NCBI GenBank assembly: GCA_965207025.1
Contig: OZ242258.1
Span: 2,852,001-2,916,000, forward strand
Length of the DNA stretch: 64,000 bases
Direction of reading: 5' to 3'
Source of the DNA: Bin87 sp034423595
GTDB lineage: Bacteria > Chloroflexota > Dehalococcoidia > Lucifugimonadales > UBA3495
In this document: piece by piece, positions 59,223 to 64,000 of the stretch
Numbering within the stretch: position 1 is the first letter of the stretch
Layout: each line of letters begins with the position of its first letter
The notes under the pieces: generated by a model
Database searches by the model: none
What the model was told of the DNA's origin: nothing
What the model saw: only the letters and a program-made list of their open reading frames with translations
Translations under genes and position numbers: made by a program

Positions 59223-60143
59223 ATGGTTGAAGTGATACTGAGTTCGCCGCGCGGATTTTGCGCCGGCGTCGTCCGTGCCATCGATGTGGTCGAGGAATGC
59301 CTGGAACGCTTCGGCCCTCCCGTTTACGTCAAACACCAGATCGTCCACAACCCCTACGTGGTCGCCGAACTGGAACGTAAGGGTGCCATCACCGTCGAGG
59401 AAGTTGACGAGGTGCCCGAGGGATCCCTCGTGGTCTTTTCCGCCCACGGCTCGCCGCCCGAGGATTTCGAGCGCGCCAACGAACGCAACCTCCGCGTCAT
59501 CGACGCCGTTTGTCCCCTCGTCACCCGCGTCCACAACGAGGCCAAGAAATACCACCGCGAGGGCAAACGTGTCCTGCTGGTGGGGCACCAGGGCCATCAG
59601 GAAGTCCGCGGAACCATGGGGCAGGCGCCCATGACGCTGATCAACGACGCCTCGCCGCTGTCCGAACAGCCCGTCAGCGCCGACATCGAGTGGGCCGCAG
59701 ACACCGAGGTCGCCGTCATAACCCAGACCACCCTGTCCGTAGGCGACACCGCCAGCGCCATCGGCGCAATCCAGGAGCGTTTCCCGGCCGCAGTCGTCCG
59801 CAACGACATCTGCTACGCCACCACCAACCGCCAGGACGCCGTAACCCAGATGGCCGGGCTGGTTGACGTCGTGCTGGTCATCGGCGCGCAGAACTCGTCA
59901 AACTGCAACCGCCTGCGCGAAGTCGCCGAAGCCAACGGCACCCCCGCCTACCTCATCAACGGCCCCGACGAAATCGATCCCGACTGGCTCGTTGGATGCC
60001 GGCGCGCCGGCATCACGTCGGGCGCATCCACTCCGGAGGTGCTGGTCGAAGCCGTGATCGAATCCCTCCGCCCCGAGCGCGTAACCTTCCTGGAGGGCGC
60101 AGAGGAGGACATCACGTTTACGCTGCCGCGCGAGTTGCGCTAA
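59223..60143 (+). CDS. ispH: IspH, 4-hydroxy-3-methylbut-2-enyl diphosphate reductase
   Basis: It has 306 residues from the ATG at 59223, favoured by AAAGGA upstream and alignment to the usual start (MVEVILSSPRGFCAG); an in-frame ATG at 59163 would add 20 residues. Fe-S ligand Cys are in GFCAGV, DAVCPLVT and SSNCNRL; substrate-binding His in FSAHGSPP and HQGHQEV. Last step of the MEP isoprenoid pathway. Confidence 0.95.
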   Translation: MVEVILSSPRGFCAGVVRAIDVVEECLERFGPPVYVKHQIVHNPYVVAELERKGAITVEEVDEVPEGSLVVFSAHGSPPEDFERANERNLRVIDAVCPLVTRVHNEAKKYHREGKRVLLVGHQGHQEVRGTMGQAPMTLINDASPLSEQPVSADIEWAADTEVAVITQTTLSVGDTASAIGAIQERFPAAVVRNDICYATTNRQDAVTQMAGLVDVVLVIGAQNSSNCNRLREVAEANGTPAYLINGPDEIDPDWLVGCRRAGITSGASTPEVLVEAVIESLRPERVTFLEGAEEDITFTLPRELR

Positions 60144-60185
60144 CCGACTGCCCCAATTTTGCCCGCGCCTGTTTCAACGAGGCGA

Positions 60186-61220
60186 TTACCACTCCGCCCG
60201 TGGCGGCCGCTCCATCAGAGCCGGTATGCACTCTTCCGCCGGCAGCCCCTCAAACAGCACCCGCGACATCAGCCGCGTGATCGGCATATCCACTTCCAGC
60301 TTTTCCGCCATTTCCAGCGCGGCCACCGTGGTGTTCACTCCCTCCGCCACTGCATCCATGCCGGCCAGGATTTCGGAGAGCGTCCTCCCCTTCGCCAGTT
60401 CCTCACCCACACGCCGGTTGCGACTCAACGGGCTGCTGCATGTCGCCATCACGTCGCCCAACCCCGCCAACCCCGCAAAGGTCATGAGCTGTGCGCCCGC
60501 CGCTATCCCCAACCTTCCGATCTCGCTCAGCCCTCGCGTCACCAGCGCGGCCTTGGCGTTGTCGCCAACGCCCAACCCGTCGGCCATCCCCGCTGCCAAC
60601 GCGATAATGTTCTTGAAAGATCCACACAGCTCCACGCCCACCACGTCGTCGCTGGTGTACACCCGAAACGCCGGCGACATCAGAGTATCCTGCACCATCT
60701 CGCGGGACGATTCATCGGATGCTGCCACTACTGTCAAAGCCGGCTTCCCCGCAATTATTTCACCCGCCAGGTTGGGACCGGATAACACTGCAAACCGGCC
60801 CGGCGAATGATTGGGCAGCTCCTCGGCCAGCACTTCGCTCATCCGCCGCCCGGCGGGCAATTCCAGACCCTTCGTAACGCTGAGCACCACCGCGTCAGCA
60901 GGCACGCTCTCCGCAACCTGCCGAATGTTATCGCGGAACCGTTCCGACGGCACTGCGATAACTACCAGCCGGGCATCGCCGAGCGCACGTGCGGGCTCAT
61001 CCTCCAGTATCAGAGAATCCGGGAATGCGACACCCGGCAACCTTCGCGAGTGTTCCCCCGCCCGCCGCAACCCATCGGCTTCGTCCTCGGTACGACACAA
61101 CAAACGCACCGGGACGCCGGCACGCGCGGACAGGATGGCCAGCGTAGTGCCCCACGTGGTTGTCCCGACCACCGTGGTTGGCAACGGGTTGTGGTTGAGT
61201 GAAGAGGTCAAAACGCACAT
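60186..61220 (-). CDS. gpsA: Glycerol-3-phosphate dehydrogenase [NAD(P)+]
   Basis: It has 344 residues from the ATG at 61220 (weak Shine-Dalgarno). The N-terminal nucleotide motif reads VVGTTTWGTTLA where most GpsA have GxGxWGTA. VVIAVPSERFRDNI, LSVTKGLE, AVLSGPNLAGEI and GVELCGSFKNIIALAAGMAD carry the catalytic Lys residues, and the C-terminal AGLAGLGDVMATC segment is standard. Supplies sn-glycerol-3-phosphate for phospholipids. Confidence 0.93.
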   Translation of the reverse strand: MCVLTSSLNHNPLPTTVVGTTTWGTTLAILSARAGVPVRLLCRTEDEADGLRRAGEHSRRLPGVAFPDSLILEDEPARALGDARLVVIAVPSERFRDNIRQVAESVPADAVVLSVTKGLELPAGRRMSEVLAEELPNHSPGRFAVLSGPNLAGEIIAGKPALTVVAASDESSREMVQDTLMSPAFRVYTSDDVVGVELCGSFKNIIALAAGMADGLGVGDNAKAALVTRGLSEIGRLGIAAGAQLMTFAGLAGLGDVMATCSSPLSRNRRVGEELAKGRTLSEILAGMDAVAEGVNTTVAALEMAEKLEVDMPITRLMSRVLFEGLPAEECIPALMERPPRAEW

Positions 61221-61273
61221 CAATAGGCCGGCGACTCACAGCCGCCGGCCCGAATTGCGCCGGAAATCGCGGT

Positions 61274-62461
61274 TTAGTTGTCCGCGCCCTGCTTGGTGTT
61301 GAAGTGCGGCATCACGTCCCGGGCGAACCACTCCAGCTGGTCCATGGAGGCGCTGGTCGGCATTCCCATGTTGGTCACTCCGATGTTGATCTCCTCAAGA
61401 CCTGGGTACTTCTCCTGCACTTCCATCAACTGCTCGGTAATCCGGTCCGGCGGCCCTACCAGGTACTGCCCGGCGGCCACCGACTCTTCTATGGTCGGCA
61501 TCTTGAGTCCCTGCGGCACCGGGCGGCCAAAGGCGTTCAGCGCATCCAGTTGCTCCTGGGTCAGGCCAGCAATGAACCCCAACGGCCCGAACATCTTGAC
61601 CCGTTCTTCCATCCACAAACGGGCCTGGTCCATGGCCTCTTGTTCGGAGTTCGCGATCTGCACGGAATAGCCAACGGCTAGGCCCTCGCCCAGCTCCCAT
61701 TCCTTGCCGTGTTCGGCGTGTATCGCCTGCCATCGGTGGATCACGTCGTCGCTGGCGCCGCCGGTGGCCGCGCCGCCACCGATGATCCCCTTGATGCCCC
61801 ACTTGGCCATGAAGTTGATCGCCCGGTCGCTGGCCGACACCACCGGCTGCCACCACTCGACGTCATACTTGGGTCGCGGCACCAGGGTGATCTCCTCCAA
61901 GTCGTACCCGCGATAGGGCACGTTCGGCGGGATGTTGTAGTGCTTGCCGTGATGCGAGAAACTGCGCTGGTTGAATGCCTTCCAGATGACCTCAACCTGT
62001 TCCTCGAACAGTTCGCGGTTGGCGTTCTGGTCCATGATCGGCGCGCCGAACGCCTCGACCTCGCGGGTGTGGTAGCCCCGACCCACGCCGAAACGGACCC
62101 GACCGTCGGTCAGCCAGTCCGCCGTCGCGTAGTCCTCGGCCAGGCGCAGCGGATTCCACATCGGGTTGATATTGAAGCCGCAGCCGAAGCGCAGGTTCTC
62201 GGTCAGGTGCGCCAGATGCACCCACAGCATCAGCAGGTTGGGGATTACTTCGTACCCTTCCCGTTGGAAGTGGTGCTCCGCCGCCCAGAATGTATCGTAA
62301 CCCAGGCGATCCATGGCGATAGCGATCTTTTCAGCCTTTTCAATCCCGCCGCCGGCCAACTCTTCGTCCGATAGCCAGCGGTCATTGGCCGGTGTGCCTT
62401 GGTACCCGGGGTTGTCCATGTCAACGTTGCCGGCCCAAAGGCTGCCAAATTTAGTAATCAT
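61274..62461 (-). CDS. LLM-class flavin-dependent oxidoreductase
   Basis: It has 395 residues from the ATG at 62461 with AAGGAGGG upstream. MITKFGSLWAGNVDMDNPGY, LGYDTFWAAEHHFQREGYEV, ENLRFGCGFNINPMWNPLRL, and DGRVRFGVGRGYHTREVEAF follow the alkane monooxygenase-like LLM group. The C-terminal VGPPDRITEQLMEVQEKYPG is also conserved. Substrate unknown. Stands 53 bp from gpsA on the same strand. Confidence 0.88.
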   Translation of the reverse strand: MITKFGSLWAGNVDMDNPGYQGTPANDRWLSDEELAGGGIEKAEKIAIAMDRLGYDTFWAAEHHFQREGYEVIPNLLMLWVHLAHLTENLRFGCGFNINPMWNPLRLAEDYATADWLTDGRVRFGVGRGYHTREVEAFGAPIMDQNANRELFEEQVEVIWKAFNQRSFSHHGKHYNIPPNVPYRGYDLEEITLVPRPKYDVEWWQPVVSASDRAINFMAKWGIKGIIGGGAATGGASDDVIHRWQAIHAEHGKEWELGEGLAVGYSVQIANSEQEAMDQARLWMEERVKMFGPLGFIAGLTQEQLDALNAFGRPVPQGLKMPTIEESVAAGQYLVGPPDRITEQLMEVQEKYPGLEEINIGVTNMGMPTSASMDQLEWFARDVMPHFNTKQGADN

Positions 62462-62542
62462 CTAACGGATCCCTCCTTGTGGGGGTGAGTTGTCAGTGTA
62501 GGCATGACCGTAATGTTAGCGGGTTTCGCGGGTGATGTCAGC

Positions 62543-63013
62543 CTAGCCATTACCCTCTCCATTGCTCGCATTTCCTTCTGGTGGATCCAGGGAGTCCGTA
62601 AGGGGCGCCAGGGGCAGCCCGTCGTCTCCGTGTCTATGGAGAGCGAAGCGCGCCAGCATCTGCCGGATGGCAACAATCTGCTGTTGCAGGCCGGAGATCG
62701 CGGTTTCCAGCCGGGAAACATGCGCATTCATATCCGCCCGCAACTGCGCCATATCCGCCCGCAACTGCGCGTCGTTGGCGTTCATATCCCCCCGCAACTG
62801 CGCCATATCCCCCCGCAACTGCGCGTCGTTGGCGTTCATATCCACCCGCAAGCTCGAATCGTTGGTATTCATCTCAGCCCGCAGTTCCGATATTTCTGCC
62901 CGCAGCTCAGCCTTGATGAGTCGTACTACCGCCCAAGCTGCCGCAACGACCAACACCGCCAGGCCGCCGCCAACGCCGATGATTGTCCATTGTATGACCA
63001 GTGTGTCGTCCAT
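62543..63013 (-). CDS. Membrane-anchored coiled-coil protein with 18-residue repeats
   Basis: It has 156 residues. N-terminal helix (IIGVGGGLAVLVVAAAWAVV), then a coiled coil built on MNANDAQLRGDMAQLRGD repeats (54-base DNA units near 62761 and 62815), then a low-complexity acidic tail. Similar in design to the proteins at 2283 and 9299. Function unknown; repeat copy number may vary between strains. Confidence 0.7.
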   Translation of the reverse strand: MDDTLVIQWTIIGVGGGLAVLVVAAAWAVVRLIKAELRAEISELRAEMNTNDSSLRVDMNANDAQLRGDMAQLRGDMNANDAQLRADMAQLRADMNAHVSRLETAISGLQQQIVAIRQMLARFALHRHGDDGLPLAPLTDSLDPPEGNASNGEGNG

Positions 63014-63056
63014 CTGACCTCCGGCTCATCAACAGATCGGGTATAGAGTGTCTCTC

Positions 63057-64000
63057 TCACCGCAGCCCGCGGAAGAACTCGCGCATGTCGGACACCAACT
63101 CGGCCGGCTTCTCCAGCGCCGCAAAGTGGCCGCCGCTGTCCATCTCGGTCCAGCGTTGCACGTTATAGGTGCGCTCGGCCCAAGACCGCGGCGGCGTGGA
63201 CAGTTCCTTCGGAAACACCGCAATCGCGCACGGCACGTTGATCCGATCCTCCGGCCCGAAGTACCACGGCGTCCGCCCGTTTTCGTAGTACAGCCGCGTG
63301 CTGGAGTTGATGGTCTGCGTAACCCAGTAGATCATCACCGTGGTCAGCAGGTCATCCTTGGTGTACACGCTCTCAACGTCGCCCAAGCTCCCGTCTTCCA
63401 GGGTCAAGTCGCTCCAAGTGCGGTATTTCTCCACGATCCAGGCGCACAATCCCACCGGCGAGTCGTTCAAACCATACGCCAGCGTCTGCGGCTTGGTGCC
63501 CTGGATATGCGCGTAGCCGCCCTCGGCCGCCGCCCAGGAGACCCGCTGGTCGATCATCTCCAGCTCTTCGTCCGAAAGACCGGACGCGAAATCCCTCCGG
63601 TAACCGCCCTGCGGCGTGCCAATCACCTGCTCCAGCCGCTCGCGCATACTGAGCCCTTGCAGACTCGCGCCCTGGTAAGGGATCGCCTGCGTCACCGATG
63701 TGGTGTGAATCCCCAGCACGTGGTCCGAGTGATGGAACCCCAACCGAGCGGTCACCCCGGCGCCCCAGTCGCCGCCCTGCGCTGCGTAACGCGAGTGGCC
63801 CAGCTCATCGGCCATCAGCTTGTCCCACAGCTCGGCGATCCTCCGGGTGTTCATCCCCCGCTCCCGAGTCTGCGCGCTGAACCCGTACCCCGGCATCGAC
63901 GGAACGACCACGTCAAACGAGTCGGTAGGATCTCCGCCGTGGCTCGCCGGGTCCGTCAGCATCGGGATGATCTTGTGCATCTCGTAGATCGAACCCGGCC
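63057..64000 (-). CDS. Epoxide hydrolase-like alpha/beta-hydrolase, partial
   Basis: The gene runs off the window end; 314 residues are seen and the frame is open to 63998 (PGSIYE precedes the first visible Met). Nucleophile Asp in AAQGGDWGAGVTARLG, oxyanion region PSMPGYGFS, catalytic His in DSGGHFAALEKPAEL. C-terminus is complete. Fits the EPHX1/juvenile-hormone-type epoxide hydrolases common in this clade. Confidence 0.88.
   Translation of the reverse strand, partial: PGSIYEMHKIIPMLTDPASHGGDPTDSFDVVVPSMPGYGFSAQTRERGMNTRRIAELWDKLMADELGHSRYAAQGGDWGAGVTARLGFHHSDHVLGIHTTSVTQAIPYQGASLQGLSMRERLEQVIGTPQGGYRRDFASGLSDEELEMIDQRVSWAAAEGGYAHIQGTKPQTLAYGLNDSPVGLCAWIVEKYRTWSDLTLEDGSLGDVESVYTKDDLLTTVMIYWVTQTINSSTRLYYENGRTPWYFGPEDRINVPCAIAVFPKELSTPPRSWAERTYNVQRWTEMDSGGHFAALEKPAELVSDMREFFRGLR

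Noticed and set aside
62700..62880. CRISPR or intergenic tandem repeat
   Set aside because: The repeats keep an open reading frame encoding a coiled coil with a membrane helix, so they belong to a gene.

Overview
This 64 kb window is a high-GC, gene-dense bacterial chromosome segment with no rRNA, no CRISPR array and no recognisable insertion sequence. The gene content fits Chloroflexota, most likely the SAR202/Dehalococcoidia side: three luciferase-like (LLM) flavin or F420 oxidoreductases, the F420 gene cofE, two SelA-fold or amidohydrolase catabolic genes, a general amino-acid ABC transporter, and many short palindromic repeats. This placement is inferred from gene content and is not proven.

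Layout. 1-8.4 kb: end of a universal stress protein, a serine beta-lactamase-like hydrolase, a short DnaJ-like protein, tRNA-Pro(GGG), an SDR, a Uma2 nuclease-like protein, an LLM oxidoreductase, a deoxyribosyltransferase/TIR-like protein and an NYN protein. 8.4-15.7 kb: a minus-strand amino-acid ABC operon with two paralogous binding proteins, translationally coupled to an amidohydrolase. 15.7-18.2 kb: two DUF1538 membrane proteins followed by PII-like and CBS proteins with ATGA overlaps. 18.3-25.1 kb: small toxin-antitoxin-like genes, an LLM enzyme and an MmeI-like restriction-modification fusion. 25-29 kb: hisA, hisH, a PduO-type adenosyltransferase and ribosomal protein L25. 29-33 kb: a DUF3179 lipoprotein with an in-frame UGA, and a purine/uracil-type permease fused to an ATPase-like domain. 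33-37.4 kb: a phosphonate-type ABC transporter. 37.5-43.4 kb: a nitroreductase, a nucleotidyltransferase-HEPN fusion, a SelA-like enzyme and prfA-prmC. 43.4-48.5 kb: a thioredoxin/NHL protein with an in-frame UGA, and an SBP56 methanethiol oxidase-like protein. 48.5-64 kb: two dienelactone hydrolases, three tiny membrane proteins, an aminotransferase joined in frame to an antitoxin-like segment, an MFS transporter, dinB, cofE, a deacetylase-like amidohydrolase, ispH, gpsA, an LLM enzyme and a partial epoxide hydrolase.

The most striking signals are these. (1) Two unrelated genes, at 29130-30698 and 43957-45480, each carry one in-frame UGA exactly where the family has the first Cys of a CxxC motif. 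A hairpin with bacterial SECIS-like geometry follows each UGA and the reading frame continues intact, so both are candidate selenoproteins (UxxC). UGA is an ordinary stop elsewhere in the window. (2) A two-gene cassette (a small GDYEI-type protein followed by a retropepsin-like DTG protein) occurs three times on the minus strand, once inside a his gene pair and once inside the phosphonate ABC operon. (3) The DUF1538-PII-CBS module looks like an uncharacterised regulated transport system. (4) At least four families of palindromic repeats lie between genes, and one further palindrome is inserted in frame inside the MmeI-like gene.
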